A DNA stretch of 64,000 nt from Caldimonas mangrovi (GCF_023721835.1 NZ_JAMKFE010000001.1:310001-374000), one strand, 5' to 3'; shown: positions 1 to 10,938, counted from the first letter of the stretch. The notes: a model not told the origin generated them from the sequence alone. A program made the numbers and translations.

Positions 1-318
1 CTGACCGGCTCGATCGGCATGCTGCCGTCGGCGTCGTTGAACGCGCGCGGGCAAGGTTTGTACGAGCCCAGCCACGGCTCCGCGCCCGACATCGCCGGCA
101 AGGGCGTTGCCAACCCGTTGGCGACCATCCTCAGTGCGGCGATGATGCTGCGCTTCAGCCTGAACCAGGAAGCCGCGGCGGCGCGCATCGAGGCGGCAGT
201 GAAAAGCGTACTGGCGCAAAACCTGCGCACCGCCGATATTTACAGCGAAGGCACGACGAAGGTCGGCACGAAGGAGATGGGCGACGCGGTTGTCGCCCGC
301 CTGAAAGCGCAGGGCTGA
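1..318 (+). CDS. leuB: 3-isopropylmalate dehydrogenase, C-terminal part
   Basis: This is the last ~105 residues of LeuB, the NAD-dependent enzyme that oxidises and decarboxylates 3-isopropylmalate in leucine synthesis. The reading frame is open from base 1, so the gene begins upstream of the window. The family signature around the NAD-binding region is visible ([13 protein letters not shown], then [27 protein letters not shown]). The end is a normal C-terminal helix finishing in VVARLKAQG. It lies just upstream of asd, as in other betaproteobacteria where leuCDB precedes asd. Confidence 0.95.
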   Translation: MTGSIGMLPSASLNARGQGLYEPSHGSAPDIAGKGVANPLATILSAAMMLRFSLNQEAAAARIEAAVKSVLAQNLRTADIYSEGTTKVGTKEMGDAVVARLKAQG

Positions 319-354
319 CACCGGCGAGCATGGGCCGACGGCCCTCGACTTCAG

Positions 355-390
355 GCCGGCCCGGTGCCGCCGCGACGGCACCGGGCCGGC
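355..390 (+). terminator. Strong GC-rich hairpin between leuB and asd
   Basis: A perfect 15-bp stem (GCCGGCCCGGTGCCG at 355-369 pairing with 376-390) encloses a 6-base loop (CCGCGA). It lies 36 bases after the leuB stop. There is no T run after it, so it is not a textbook intrinsic terminator. It could still end or stabilise the leuB mRNA. Confidence 0.6.
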
Positions 391-422
391 TCCAAGAGCA
401 AGACTGAACAGGATCAAGAGAA

Positions 423-1556
423 ATGGCGACGACTTTGGTAGGACTGGTGGGCTGGCGCGGTATGGTCGGCTCGGTGCTGATGGACCGCATGCAGCAGGAG
501 AACGACTTCGCGCTGATCGAGCCGGTGTTCTTCAGCACCAGCAATGCGGGCGGCGCAGCCCCGTCGATGGCGAAGAACGAAACCACGCTGAAGGACGCCT
601 TTGACCTCGAGGCGCTGAAGCGCTGCGACGTCGTCATCACGGCGCAAGGCGGCGACTACACCACCGAGGTCTTCCCGAAGCTGCGCGCGGCGGGCTGGAG
701 GGGGCACTGGATCGACGCAGCCTCGACGCTGCGCATGAAGGACGACGCCGTCATCGTCCTTGACCCGGTCAACCTGCCCGTCATCAAGAATGCGCTCGTG
801 CAGGGCGGCCGCAACTGGATCGGCGGCAATTGCACCGTCAGCTGCATGCTGATGGGCGTCGGTGCGCTCTACAAGGCGGGACTGGTCGAGTGGATGAGCA
901 CGATGACCTACCAGGCGGCGTCGGGCGGCGGCGCGCAGCACATGCGCGAGCTGCTGACGCAGTTCGGCACGCTGAACGCCGAGGTCAGGGCACTGCTTGG
1001 CGACCCGAAGAGCGCGATTCTCGAGATCGACCGCAAGATCATCTCGAAGCAGCGCGCGCTGTCGACCGATGAGACCGCGAACTTCGGCGTGCCGCTGGGC
1101 GGCTCGCTGATCCCGTGGATCGACAAGGATCTCGGCGACGGCGTCAGCCGCGAAGAGTGGAAGGGCGGCGCCGAGACCAACAAGATCCTCGGCATCGGCC
1201 CCGGCTTCGCGGCACCCGCCATTCCTGTCGATGGCTTCTGCGTGCGTGTCGGCGCGATGCGGTGCCACAGCCAGGCGTTGACTTTCAAGCTGAAGAAGGA
1301 TGTGCCGCTGGCCGACATCGAAGCGATGATCGCCAACGACAATGCCTGGGTGAAGGTGGTGCCGAACACGCGCGAGGCGACGGTGCGTGACCTGACGCCG
1401 GTGGCCGTCACGGGCACTCTGACCATTCCCGTGGGGCGCCTGCGCAAGATGGCGATGGGGCCGGAGTACCTGGGTGCGTTCACCATCGGCGACCAGCTCC
1501 TGTGGGGGGCGGCCGAGCCGTTGCGACGCATGTTGCGCATTCTGCTGGACGCCTGA
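423..1556 (+). CDS. asd: Aspartate-semialdehyde dehydrogenase
   Basis: Asd reduces aspartyl phosphate to aspartate semialdehyde with NADPH, the branch point for lysine/diaminopimelate, threonine and methionine. The 377-residue protein is of the Gram-negative type. The N-terminal NADP loop is [15 protein letters not shown]. The nucleophile Cys137 sits in [12 protein letters not shown]. The substrate-binding stretch [15 protein letters not shown] and the C-terminal [16 protein letters not shown] are intact. An AAGAG-like ribosome site precedes the ATG. The gene stands between leuB and fimV, the usual betaproteobacterial position. Confidence 0.97.
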   Translation: MATTLVGLVGWRGMVGSVLMDRMQQENDFALIEPVFFSTSNAGGAAPSMAKNETTLKDAFDLEALKRCDVVITAQGGDYTTEVFPKLRAAGWRGHWIDAASTLRMKDDAVIVLDPVNLPVIKNALVQGGRNWIGGNCTVSCMLMGVGALYKAGLVEWMSTMTYQAASGGGAQHMRELLTQFGTLNAEVRALLGDPKSAILEIDRKIISKQRALSTDETANFGVPLGGSLIPWIDKDLGDGVSREEWKGGAETNKILGIGPGFAAPAIPVDGFCVRVGAMRCHSQALTFKLKKDVPLADIEAMIANDNAWVKVVPNTREATVRDLTPVAVTGTLTIPVGRLRKMAMGPEYLGAFTIGDQLLWGAAEPLRRMLRILLDA

Positions 1557-1576
1557 AAAAGCGTGCCCCGGGCACA

Positions 1577-1622
1577 GGGGCGTTGTGGACAGGCGACAGT
1601 AAACGCCCCGTTACAACGCCCC
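1577..1622 (+). repeat. Inverted repeat after asd with two competing 3' arms
   Basis: GGGGCGTTGT at 1577-1586 is complementary to ACAACGCCCC at 1613-1622 (10 bp). An internal second copy of AACGCCCC at 1602-1609 can pair with the same 5' arm over 8 bp. The two pairings exclude each other. The position is about 20 bases after the asd stop and 155 bases before fimV, so it may form an asd 3' end or part of the fimV leader. Role unproven. Confidence 0.4.
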
Positions 1623-1776
1623 CATTCGCTAAAGAATGTCAGTAATTGCATGAGCTTGTCAGCGTATCTGCTTGATGTTATTGTGATTTCTGCAATTCCC
1701 TGCGGGGTTTTAGTGAACTATGCTCCTCAGAATGAAGGCCGTGCTGGGTCGGCCGCTTGATCCATTGGGAGACGCC

Positions 1777-4386
1777 TTGAAACGAAACAAACGATCCGTA
1801 GGGCGTTTCGCTCTGTCGGGAGTCGCTGCCGCGGCCATGTTCCTGGCTGCCGGCAATGCGGCTGCGCTCGGCCTCGGGCGACTGACAGTGCAATCCGCGC
1901 TGGGTGAGAACCTGCGCGCCGAGATCGACGTCACCAGCCTGACGCCGGAGGAGGAAGCGAACTTCCGCGCCCGCATCGCCGCACCGGACGCCTACCGGGC
2001 CGCCGGCGTCGAGTACAACCAGGCTTTGCCGGGCGCACAGATCACGCTGGAGCGGCGCACCGATGGCCGCCCTTACCTGCGCATACGCAGCGACCGCGTC
2101 GTGCAGGAGCCTTTCGTTGACGTGATCCTTGAGCTGTCCTGGGCCTCGGGCCGGCTGGTGCGCGAGTACACGCTGTTGCTCGACCCGCCGACGACACGCC
2201 AGGCTGCTGCTCCGGCGGCGCCTCCCGCCATGTCTTCACAGGCACCCGCGCCGCGTGCCGCGGCGCCGGCACAGGCTCCGGCCGCTGCACCCGCAGCCCG
2301 CGCTCCGGCGCCCGCCCCCGCCGCAGCCGCTGCTCCCGCTCCTGCCGAGCGCCGCCAGACGGCTCGCTCGGAAGCATCGCCGTCGGGCGCCGACGAGATC
2401 GACGAGTACACCGTGCGCCGCGGCGATACGCTTTACGGCATCGCGTCGCGCGTGCAGCGCTCGGGCGTATCGCTCGACCAGATGCTGGTCTCGCTGTACC
2501 GGGCCAACCCCCAGGCGTTCATTGGCGACAACATGAACCGCCTGAAGAGCGGGACCGTGTTGAACGTACCGGGGGCTGAACAGGCCCAGTCGGTCTCGCA
2601 GGCGGAAGCCCGCCAGGTGATCCAGGCCCAAAGCGCTGATTTCGCGGCCTACCGCCAGCGTCTGGCGGGTGCGGTTCCCGACGCCGGCACCAGTGAACCG
2701 AGCCGTGAGGCCTCCGGCAAGGTCGAGGCCGCCATCGAAGACCGCAAGGCGGCCGCTGCGCCGTCACCCGACCGTCTGACCCTCAGCAAGGGCGGTGTTG
2801 CCGCTGCTGCCAAGGGGCCGACGCCGGAGGAGCGTATCGCGAAGGAGCGTGAGCGCCGCGAAGCCGAGACCCGCGTTGCCGAGCTGTCGCGCAACCTCGA
2901 CGATCTGAAGAAGATGGCCCCGGCCGCCAGTGCACCGGCCGCGGCTCCCGCCCCGGCGCCGGCTGCGCCTGCCGCGCCCAGCGTGCAGGTTCCGGTTGCA
3001 GCACCTGTGGTGCCGGCGCCCGCTTCTGCGCCTTCGACCACGGTGGCCGAGGCGCCGGCTTCCGCTCCTGCGATGGAGGCGCCGGCCGCCAGCGTTGCCG
3101 AGGCCTCTGCGCCCGAAATCGCCGACGCTGCCAGTGTGCCCGCCTCGGCGCCCGCCGCGGTCGAGCCGCAGCCGCGGCCCCCAGTCGCCGCCCGCGAAGA
3201 ACCTGGCATGCTTGACGAATTGCTCGAGAACCCGCTGGTGCTGCCGGCGGCGGGCGGCCTGGTCGCGCTGCTGCTCGGCTTCGGCTTCTACCGCCTGCGC
3301 GCGAAGTCCAAGAAGGACAGCGGCGAAACGTCGTTCCTCGAAAGCCGTCTCCAGCCCGACTCGTTCTTCGGCGCGAGCGGCGGTCAGCGCATCGACACGA
3401 AGGACGCGTCCGGAGCGCCTTCGTCGCTGAGCTACTCGTTGAGCCAGCTCGATGCCATCGGCGACGTCGATCCGGTCGCCGAGGCCGACGTCTATCTGGC
3501 CTATGGTCGGGACCTGCAGGCCGAGGAGATTCTGAAAGAGGCCATGCGCGCCAACCCGGACCGCCTGGCCATTCGCACCAAGCTGCTGGAGGTCTACGCC
3601 AAACGCCGCGACACCAAGGGTTTCGAACTGCTGGCAACGCAGCTTTACGGGCTGACGGGTGGCGAGGGCGAAGACTGGGCCCGGGCGCAGGAACTGGGTC
3701 AGCAGATCGACCCCGAGAACACGCTGTACAAGCCCGGCGGGGCACCGGCCGAGGCGAAGTTCGCCGAAGGTCGCGCCGAACCGCTGGGGGCCAGTACGAT
3801 GCCGCAGTCCATCATGCCGACGCCCTCGAAGTTCGAGGACCCGGCAGACGCTGGGATCGATCTGGACCTCGACCTGCCGCTGGGCAATACGCCGGCTGCG
3901 CCGCCGATGGACCCGGACGTCACCAAGCCGTTCAATGCCCCGCCGGCGGCCGAGCTGCCGGCACTCGACGCGCTCGATTTTTCGACGCCCGCACCGGCTC
4001 CGGCGTCTGCGGGTGTTCAAGACCTTGACATGGCTTTCGACCTGCCAGACGTGGCAGCGCCTGCGCCCGCCCCGGCTGCGGGGCCGTCGTCGAAGGCGAT
4101 GGAATTCGATCTCGGCGGCATTTCGCTGGACCTCGATGGCGTCAAGGAAGCTGCACTCAACTTCGGTTCGCCGCGCAGCCAGCCAGGTGGCCTCGACGAA
4201 CTCGCTGACCTGGATCTGGGTGGCGGCGAGGCGGGCGATCCGCTGGCCCGCAAGCTCGAGCTGGCAGAAGAATTTCGTCAGATTGGCGACCGCGAAGGTG
4301 CACGCGAACTGCTGCAGGAAGTGGTGACGAAGTCGAGTGGCGCATTGAAGGCCAAGGCCGAGACCATGCTCGCCGAGTTGGTCTGA
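1777..4386 (+). CDS. fimV: FimV-like LysM/TPR inner-membrane protein
   Basis: FimV-type proteins anchor in the inner membrane, bind peptidoglycan through a LysM domain and help place polar machinery such as type IV pili. The TTG at 1777 is preferred: it follows a GGGAGA ribosome site and gives a clean signal-peptide-like start (KRNKRSVGRFALSG, then a hydrophobic run ending NAAALG). An in-frame ATG at 1720 would add 19 residues. Visible parts of the ~869-residue protein are the FimV N-terminal region (LGRLTVQSALGENLRAEI), an Ala/Pro-rich linker, LysM near residues 209-262 (YTVRRGDTLYGIASRV), a second Ala/Pro linker, a membrane segment near 487-507, a TPR-like region (DLQAEEILKEAMRANPDR) and the conserved FimV C-terminal domain (LDLGGGEAGDPLARKLELA...AETMLAEL). 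Confidence 0.9.
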   Translation: MKRNKRSVGRFALSGVAAAAMFLAAGNAAALGLGRLTVQSALGENLRAEIDVTSLTPEEEANFRARIAAPDAYRAAGVEYNQALPGAQITLERRTDGRPYLRIRSDRVVQEPFVDVILELSWASGRLVREYTLLLDPPTTRQAAAPAAPPAMSSQAPAPRAAAPAQAPAAAPAARAPAPAPAAAAAPAPAERRQTARSEASPSGADEIDEYTVRRGDTLYGIASRVQRSGVSLDQMLVSLYRANPQAFIGDNMNRLKSGTVLNVPGAEQAQSVSQAEARQVIQAQSADFAAYRQRLAGAVPDAGTSEPSREASGKVEAAIEDRKAAAAPSPDRLTLSKGGVAAAAKGPTPEERIAKERERREAETRVAELSRNLDDLKKMAPAASAPAAAPAPAPAAPAAPSVQVPVAAPVVPAPASAPSTTVAEAPASAPAMEAPAASVAEASAPEIADAASVPASAPAAVEPQPRPPVAAREEPGMLDELLENPLVLPAAGGLVALLLGFGFYRLRAKSKKDSGETSFLESRLQPDSFFGASGGQRIDTKDASGAPSSLSYSLSQLDAIGDVDPVAEADVYLAYGRDLQAEEILKEAMRANPDRLAIRTKLLEVYAKRRDTKGFELLATQLYGLTGGEGEDWARAQELGQQIDPENTLYKPGGAPAEAKFAEGRAEPLGASTMPQSIMPTPSKFEDPADAGIDLDLDLPLGNTPAAPPMDPDVTKPFNAPPAAELPALDALDFSTPAPAPASAGVQDLDMAFDLPDVAAPAPAPAAGPSSKAMEFDLGGISLDLDGVKEAALNFGSPRSQPGGLDELADLDLGGGEAGDPLARKLELAEEFRQIGDREGARELLQEVVTKSSGALKAKAETMLAELV

Positions 4387-4417
4387 CCGTAGTGCAGCAG
4401 CCGGGAGCCGCACCGCA

Positions 4418-5200
4418 TTGAGGATCGCGCTCGGCGTCACCTATCGCGGAACCGCCTACAACGGCTGGCAGAGCCAGCCGGGCGGTGTCACCGTCCAGGA
4501 TCGTCTCGAAAACGCCCTGAGCCGTTTTGCCGGCCAGGGCGTTCGTACGATCTGCGCCGGTCGCACCGATGCCGGGGTGCACGGGATGAACCAGGTGGTT
4601 CACTTCGACACGGCACTGGAGCGCGAACCCTTTTCCTGGGTGCGCGGTCCGAACACCTACCTCCCTGCCGATGTCGCCGTGCAGTGGTGCCACCGGGTGT
4701 CCGATGGCTTTCACGCCCGCAACAGCGCGCTCGGGCGCCGCTATGCCTACATCCTGCGTGAGTCGGCGGTGCGGCCGGCTCTGGAAACCGGCCTGGCGGG
4801 TTGGGTGTTTCGGCCGCTGGATGGCGCGGCGATGCGCGCGGCCGCGTCGTTGCTGATCGGCGAACATGACTTTTCGGCCTTCCGTTCTTCGGAATGCCAG
4901 GCGAAATCACCGGTCAAGACGCTGCGCGAGATCACGATCGAACGGCACGGGGCATACTGGCGGTTCGAGTTCGAGGCGAGCGCCTTCCTGCACCACATGG
5001 TGCGCAACCTGATGGGCTGCCTGGTTGCGGTGGGCGCTGGCAGCCAGCCGCCCCAGTGGGTGGGCGAGGTGCTCGCAGGACGCGACCGCCGCCGTGCGGC
5101 GCCGACGTTTTCGCCCGACGGGCTGTACTTCCTCGGGCCGCGTTACGACCCGGCCTACGGACTGCCGCAGAGCAATCTTGCGGCGGACTGGTTGCCATGA
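4418..5200 (+). CDS. truA: tRNA pseudouridine(38-40) synthase
   Basis: TruA converts uridines 38-40 of the tRNA anticodon arm to pseudouridine. The 260-residue protein begins at a TTG (RIALGVTYRGTAYNGWQSQ). It carries the catalytic aspartate in CAGRTDAGVHG (Asp51). Other family motifs are RRYAYIL, SAFRSSECQAKSPVKTL and FLHHMVRNLMGCL. The gene lies between fimV and trpF, its normal location in this group. The non-ATG start is supported because no in-frame ATG precedes the conserved N-terminal strand. Confidence 0.96.
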   Translation: MRIALGVTYRGTAYNGWQSQPGGVTVQDRLENALSRFAGQGVRTICAGRTDAGVHGMNQVVHFDTALEREPFSWVRGPNTYLPADVAVQWCHRVSDGFHARNSALGRRYAYILRESAVRPALETGLAGWVFRPLDGAAMRAAASLLIGEHDFSAFRSSECQAKSPVKTLREITIERHGAYWRFEFEASAFLHHMVRNLMGCLVAVGAGSQPPQWVGEVLAGRDRRRAAPTFSPDGLYFLGPRYDPAYGLPQSNLAADWLP

Positions 5201-5213
5201 CGAGCCTCTACGC

Positions 5214-5888
5214 ATGCAGCACCCACAACGCACACGCATCAAGATCTGCGGTCTGACCCGCGAGGCCGATGTCGACGCTGCCGTCGAAGCCGGCGCCGAT
5301 GCGGTCGGCTTCGTGTTCTATGCGGCCAGCCCGCGTGGCCTGACCCCGCAGCGCGCGGCGGTGCTGGCGCGTCAGCTGCCGCCCTTCGTGACACCGGTGG
5401 GGCTGTTCGTCAATGCCGAGCCTGCCGATGTTGCAGCGGCCTGCGAGCGGATACCGAACCTGCTGTTGCAGTTCCACGGCGACGAGGTGCCCGATGCCTG
5501 CGAGCGGTACGGCCGGCCCTACCTGCGCGCGGCCCGGATGTCACCCGGCTTCGATTTGCTACACTTTGCGGCTCGATACGCCACCGCGTCCGCGCTTTTG
5601 CTGGACGCCTTCGTCGAAGGCTATGGTGGCGGCGGAAAGGTCTTCGATTGGTCACTCATTCCACCAAGCGTTCCCCGTCCAGTCGTTTTGTCTGGTGGGT
5701 TAACGCCTGCAAACGTGACCGATGGGATTCTTCAGGTACGGCCCTGGGCCGTTGATGTGAGTTCCGGCGTCGAAAGCGCGAAGGGCATCAAGGATGCCGA
5801 TGCGATCCGCCGGTTCTGTGTAGCCGTCCGCGAAGCCGATGCTCGCGTCGCGACGCCGAAGCTTGAACAGCGCCACTTCCTGACCTGA
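5214..5888 (+). CDS. trpF: Phosphoribosylanthranilate isomerase
   Basis: TrpF performs the Amadori rearrangement of N-(5-phosphoribosyl)anthranilate in tryptophan synthesis. The ATG at 5214 gives a 224-residue (beta/alpha)8 barrel. The first strand [13 protein letters not shown] holds the catalytic cysteine (Cys12). The phosphate-binding [10 protein letters not shown] and the catalytic aspartate in [16 protein letters not shown] follow. The frame stays open upstream inside truA, but the family start fits 5214. It is the first gene of a trpF-trpB-trpA unit. Confidence 0.96.
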   Translation: MQHPQRTRIKICGLTREADVDAAVEAGADAVGFVFYAASPRGLTPQRAAVLARQLPPFVTPVGLFVNAEPADVAAACERIPNLLLQFHGDEVPDACERYGRPYLRAARMSPGFDLLHFAARYATASALLLDAFVEGYGGGGKVFDWSLIPPSVPRPVVLSGGLTPANVTDGILQVRPWAVDVSSGVESAKGIKDADAIRRFCVAVREADARVATPKLEQRHFLT

Positions 5889-5892
5889 AGCC

Positions 5893-7122
5893 ATGATTCA
5901 GTATCAACAACCCGACGCCCGGGGTCATTTCGGGCCGTACGGCGGCTCCTTCGTCGCCGAAACCCTCGTCCACGCGCTGGACGAACTGAATGCCGCCTAC
6001 GAGAAGTACCGCACCGATCCGGCGTTCGTCGCCGAATTCCGCAACGAGCTGGCGCACTACGTCGGCCGGCCCAGTCCGGTCTACCACGCCGCGCGCACCA
6101 GCCGCGAGATGGGCGGCGCGCAGATCTTCCTGAAGCGCGAAGACTTGAACCACACTGGCGCGCACAAGATCAACAACACGATCGGCCAGGCCTTGCTGGC
6201 CAAGCGCATGGGCAAGCCACGCGTCATCGCCGAGACGGGTGCCGGCCAGCACGGCGTCGCGACGGCGACGATCTGCGCGCGCTACGGCCTTGAATGTGTC
6301 GTCTACATGGGCAGCGAGGACGTCAAGCGCCAGTCGCCGAACGTCTACCGCATGCATTTGCTCGGTGCCAAGGTGGTGCCGGTCGAAAGCGGCTCGAAGA
6401 CCTTGAAGGACGCGCTCAACGAGGCGTTGCGCGACTGGGTCACCCACGTCGAGAACACCTTCTACATCATCGGCACCGTCGCCGGTCCGCACCCCTATCC
6501 GATGATGGTGCGCGACTTCCAGAGCGTGATCGGTGATGAATGCGTGAAGCAGATGCCTGAGATGACCGGCCGCCAGCCCGATGCGGTGGTGGCGTGCGTC
6601 GGCGGGGGCAGCAATGCCATGGGCATCTTCTATCCGTATATCCCTTATGAAGAAACGCGACTGATCGGCGTCGAGGCTGCAGGACAGGGGCTCGAGACCG
6701 GCAGGCATGCGGCCTCGTTGAGTGCCGGCTCGCCCGGGGTGTTGCACGGCAACCGGACCTATCTGCTGCAGGACGACAACGGCCAGATCATCGAGACGCA
6801 TTCGGTCTCGGCCGGCCTCGACTATCCCGGGGTGGGCCCCGAGCATGCGCACTTGAAAGACATCGGCCGTGCCGAGTATGTCGGCATCACCGACGACGAG
6901 GCACTGCAGGCCTTCCACTACCTGTGCCGCACCGAAGGCATCATTCCGGCGTTGGAGTCCAGCCATGCCGTGGCTCATGCGATGAAGCTCGCCAAGACCA
7001 TGCGCCCTGACCAGTCCATTCTCGTGTGCCTGTCCGGCCGCGGCGACAAGGACATCGGCACCGTCTCGACGCTGACAGGCACCAGCCTGCCGGACGTGCA
7101 ACTGCCGGGAGCGACGCAATGA
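5893..7122 (+). CDS. trpB: Tryptophan synthase beta chain
   Basis: TrpB joins indole and serine to make tryptophan, using pyridoxal phosphate. The 409-residue protein has the PLP lysine Lys92 in [11 protein letters not shown]. It also has the glycine-rich phosphate site [10 protein letters not shown] and the activation loop [12 protein letters not shown]-like sequence ([13 protein letters not shown]). It starts 4 bases after the trpF stop, and its stop overlaps the trpA ATG, so the two subunits are probably translationally coupled. Confidence 0.98.
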   Translation: MIQYQQPDARGHFGPYGGSFVAETLVHALDELNAAYEKYRTDPAFVAEFRNELAHYVGRPSPVYHAARTSREMGGAQIFLKREDLNHTGAHKINNTIGQALLAKRMGKPRVIAETGAGQHGVATATICARYGLECVVYMGSEDVKRQSPNVYRMHLLGAKVVPVESGSKTLKDALNEALRDWVTHVENTFYIIGTVAGPHPYPMMVRDFQSVIGDECVKQMPEMTGRQPDAVVACVGGGSNAMGIFYPYIPYEETRLIGVEAAGQGLETGRHAASLSAGSPGVLHGNRTYLLQDDNGQIIETHSVSAGLDYPGVGPEHAHLKDIGRAEYVGITDDEALQAFHYLCRTEGIIPALESSHAVAHAMKLAKTMRPDQSILVCLSGRGDKDIGTVSTLTGTSLPDVQLPGATQ

Positions 7123-7945
7123 GCCGCATCCAGCAGACGTTCGCCCGCCTGCAGCAGGCGCGGCGCAAGGCGCTGATTCCCTATGTGACGGCAGGCGACC
7201 CCTACCCCGAGGCGACAGTCGAGTTGATGCTTGCGCTGGCGCGCAATGGCGCCGATGTGATCGAACTCGGCGTGCCGTTCTCCGACCCGATGGCTGACGG
7301 TCCGGTCATCCAGAAGGCGGCCGAGCGGGCCCTCGCGAAGGGTATCGGCATGGCGCAAGTGCTGGCCTACGTGCGGGAATTCCGTGCGAAGGACAACGTC
7401 ACGCCCATCGTACTGATGGGCTACGCGAACCCCATCGAGCGCTATGACCAGCGTCACGGCGCCAGCGCTTTTGTCGCCGCTGCCCAGGCGGCCGGCGTGG
7501 ACGGCGTGCTGGTGGTCGACTATCCGCCGGAAGAATGCGAGGACTTCGCCGCGACGCTGGCCTCGCACGGCATGGACCCGATCTTCCTGCTCGCACCCAC
7601 CTCGACCGAGCAACGCATGAAAGACGTCGGCCGCGTCGCCAGCGGCTATGTCTATTACGTTTCGCTGAAGGGCGTCACCGGCGCGGGCCACCTCGATACC
7701 CGGGCGGTCGCCGAGATGGTGCCGCGCATCAAGTCTCACGTGAAGGTGCCGGTCGGCGTGGGTTTCGGCATCCGCGACGCCGCGACCGCCAAGGCAGTGG
7801 GCGCGGTGGCCGACGCCGTCGTGATCGGCTCCCGCCTGGTGCAATTGCTCGAAGAACAGCCGCGCGAACGCGTGGCAGACGCAGGAGGGCGCTTCATCGC
7901 GGAGATCCGCGCTGCCCTCGACACTCTCTCGGAAGGAGTTCACGC

Positions 7946-7949
<4 letters not shown>
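7119..7949 (+). CDS. trpA: Tryptophan synthase alpha chain
   Basis: TrpA cleaves indole-3-glycerol phosphate and channels indole to TrpB. The 276-residue barrel has the two catalytic acids at the canonical positions Glu49 and Asp60 ([16 protein letters not shown]). It also has the phosphate-binding [12 protein letters not shown] and [12 protein letters not shown]. The ATG overlaps the trpB stop (ATGA), and its own stop overlaps the accD ATG in the same way. Confidence 0.98.
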
Positions 7950-8818
<869 letters not shown>

Positions 8819-8862
8819 CGACGCTTCGCGGCCTCTGTGCCGTTTGATTTGGCAATATGAAA

Positions 8863-8954
8863 ACCGGCAGGCGAGCCTGCCGGTCGGAATGAGGAGGCCG
8901 GACAGGATGAGGAAATCCTGTCCGGCAGGGGCTTGAGCTGGAGGACCAGCTCAA
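8863..8954. terminator. Three tandem perfect hairpins between accD and a convergent small gene
   Basis: Three palindromes follow one another. ACCGGCAGGC/GCCTGCCGGT is at 8863-8884 (2-base centre). A 12-bp stem, GCCGGACAGGAT with ATCCTGTCCGGC, is at 8897-8926 (loop GAGGAA). A 9-bp stem, TTGAGCTGG with CCAGCTCAA, is at 8933-8954 (loop AGGA). The last one includes the stop codon of the minus-strand gene. Being symmetric, they could end transcription from both sides; none has a long T run. Confidence 0.6.
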
Positions 8955-9313
8955 ATCCCTGCAAGAGCCCCCAAGCCCACCAGCAGCATGCTGAGCACCA
9001 GACCTGCGGCACCCACACCCCGAAGGATGTTGCGTGCCTTCTGGCGGTGCTTGCCGAAGCATGCACCCACCTCACCAGCGCTGGCTTTTGCCACTCCACC
9101 CAGGAGGGCGAAGTAGGCGCCAGCCTTCACCAGGAGGTGAGAGGCACTGTCCACATGGTCGACGATGGCGAAGGCCAGGCAGATCATGAGGACAGGGAGC
9201 AGGACTGCGGAAAGGAATGAGATGAGGATGTGCTTCAGGCTTCCCAGCCCTGAGTAGGAGTGGCGAGTGGTGCCAGTCTTGCCAGAGTGGGTGGGACGAG
9301 AAGACGCGCTCAT
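8951..9313 (-). CDS. Small two-helix membrane protein, function unknown
   Basis: The gene encodes 120 residues. The ATG at 9313 is preferred because it has a GGAAGGAAA ribosome site; the frame stays open upstream. After a polar, Ser/Thr-rich head (about 28 residues) there is a long hydrophobic segment (ILISFLSAVLLPVLMICLAFAIV), a middle segment that may be amphipathic or membrane-embedded, a basic loop (FGKHRQKARN) and a C-terminal hydrophobic segment ending LVGLGALAGI. I recognise no family. It sits on the opposite strand inside an otherwise conserved accD-folC junction, which suggests insertion. It is closed off from accD by a row of hairpins. Confidence 0.65.
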   Translation of the reverse strand: MSASSRPTHSGKTGTTRHSYSGLGSLKHILISFLSAVLLPVLMICLAFAIVDHVDSASHLLVKAGAYFALLGGVAKASAGEVGACFGKHRQKARNILRGVGAAGLVLSMLLVGLGALAGI

Positions 9314-9538
9314 GGCGACGTTTCCTTCCGGGAGGACAACAGGGGACCTTGCAGAGATGTGACTGGGGCGTTCCCGACAGGGAGACCCGAGCACGAGCAG
9401 GGTGTAGGGCGCCCCGGCTTCGGTACAAGGGGGGCTGGACATGTAGTTACCATCGCTGGGCCGGCGCTCGACCGTCGCTACCCGGCCCTGTCGTCTTCAG
9501 CCCTGTTTCAGCGGCCGCTTGCACTCCATTTCTTTGCA

Positions 9539-10873
9539 ATGCCTACCTCCGTGCCAACTTCTCTGTCCGAATGGCTCGCTCACTGCGAGCGGTTGCACCC
9601 TGCCACCATCGACCTCACCCTCGCCAGGGTGCAGGCGGTCGCTGAGCGGCTCGGGCTGCGCTTCGAATGCCCCGTCTTCACCGTGGCCGGCACCAACGGC
9701 AAGGGCTCGACCTGCGCGATGCTCGAGGCCATCCTGCTGCAAGCTGGCTATCGCGTGGGCGTCTACACGTCGCCGCACCTGGTGCATTTCGAGGAGCGCT
9801 GCCGCGTCAACGGCGAGGTGGTGCAGGCCGACGCGCTGCTGCCGCACTTCGAAGCGGTCGAGCAGGCGCGCGGCGGCGAGTCGCTGACCTATTTCGAGTT
9901 CACGACGCTGGCCATCCTTCGGCTGCTTTCCGTGAGCGAGCTTGATGCCGCGGTGCTGGAAGTGGGCCTGGGCGGCCGGCTCGATGCGGTGAACGTCATC
10001 GATGCCGATTGCGCGGTGATCACCAGCATCGACCTCGATCACATGGATTTTCTCGGGCCCGACCGCGTATCGATCGGCCGCGAGAAGGCGGGCATCATGC
10101 GGCCGGGCAGGCCAGCGGTGGTCAGCGACCCGATGCCGCCGGCCAGCGTGATCGAGCATGCACAAGCCATCGGCGCCGATCTTCGGCGATTCGGGCACGA
10201 TTTCAACTACGCCGGGCAGCAAGGCGGCACCGGCGGTTGGCAGCAGTGGTCGTGGGCCGGGCGCAGCAAGCGCTACAACGGGCTGGCGTACCCGGCACTG
10301 CGCGGCGCGAACCAGTTGCTGAACGCCTCCGGCGTGCTTGCTGCGCTGGAGACGCTGCACCAGCGGCTGCCGGTCACCGCGCAGGCGGTGCGCAACGGGC
10401 TCGCACTGGTGGAGTTGCCGGGACGGTTCCAGATCGTGCCGGGGCAGCCGACGCTGGTGCTCGACGTCGCCCACAACCCGCACGCGGTGGCCACGCTGGC
10501 GCAGAACCTCGACCAGATGGGCTTCTACCCGCGCACCCATGCGGTGTTCGGCGCGATGGCAGACAAGGACGCTGCGGCCATCCTGAGGCGCATGGCGCCG
10601 CTGGTGAACGCCTGGTACTTCACCGACCTGCCGACGTCCCGCGCATCCAGTGCGTCGGCGCTGGCCGGCCTGTGGAGAGAGAGCGCCGGGACGCTGGGTG
10701 TCTCCGCCGGCCAGACCACCGCAACATGTCACGCGAGCCCGATGCAGGCCTTGCATGCGGCCCTCGAAGCTGCAGACCCCACTGATAGAATCCTCGTCTT
10801 CGGTTCGTTCTACACGGTGGGGGGCGTGCTGGAGCAGGGAGTGCCCCGGCTCACGGCAAAACACGTCGGCTGA
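9539..10873 (+). CDS. folC: Bifunctional dihydrofolate/folylpolyglutamate synthase
   Basis: FolC adds glutamate to dihydropteroate and to folates, a Mur-ligase-type ATP reaction. The 444-residue protein starts at ATG 9539. The P-loop TVAGTNGKGSTCAML lies near residues 48-62. The folate-binding region VYTSPHLVHFEERCRVNG, the metal site ITSIDLDHMDFLG and the C-terminal DVAHNPHAVATLAQNL are present. It normally follows accD; here the small minus-strand gene separates them, so folC probably has its own promoter. Confidence 0.96.
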   Translation: MPTSVPTSLSEWLAHCERLHPATIDLTLARVQAVAERLGLRFECPVFTVAGTNGKGSTCAMLEAILLQAGYRVGVYTSPHLVHFEERCRVNGEVVQADALLPHFEAVEQARGGESLTYFEFTTLAILRLLSVSELDAAVLEVGLGGRLDAVNVIDADCAVITSIDLDHMDFLGPDRVSIGREKAGIMRPGRPAVVSDPMPPASVIEHAQAIGADLRRFGHDFNYAGQQGGTGGWQQWSWAGRSKRYNGLAYPALRGANQLLNASGVLAALETLHQRLPVTAQAVRNGLALVELPGRFQIVPGQPTLVLDVAHNPHAVATLAQNLDQMGFYPRTHAVFGAMADKDAAAILRRMAPLVNAWYFTDLPTSRASSASALAGLWRESAGTLGVSAGQTTATCHASPMQALHAALEAADPTDRILVFGSFYTVGGVLEQGVPRLTAKHVG

Positions 10874-10938
10874 CTGCTCCCTTCCGGGCCGCCGGGCCTC
10901 CTTGTCTGTCCACCGCCGCGGTTCAACTTCTTCGACGC

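Noticed and set aside
2764-4440. Long minus-strand open frames opposite fimV (up to 558 codons)
   Set aside because: High-GC shadow of fimV: Arg/Gly/Leu-rich, no motif, and the plus strand has a clear protein.
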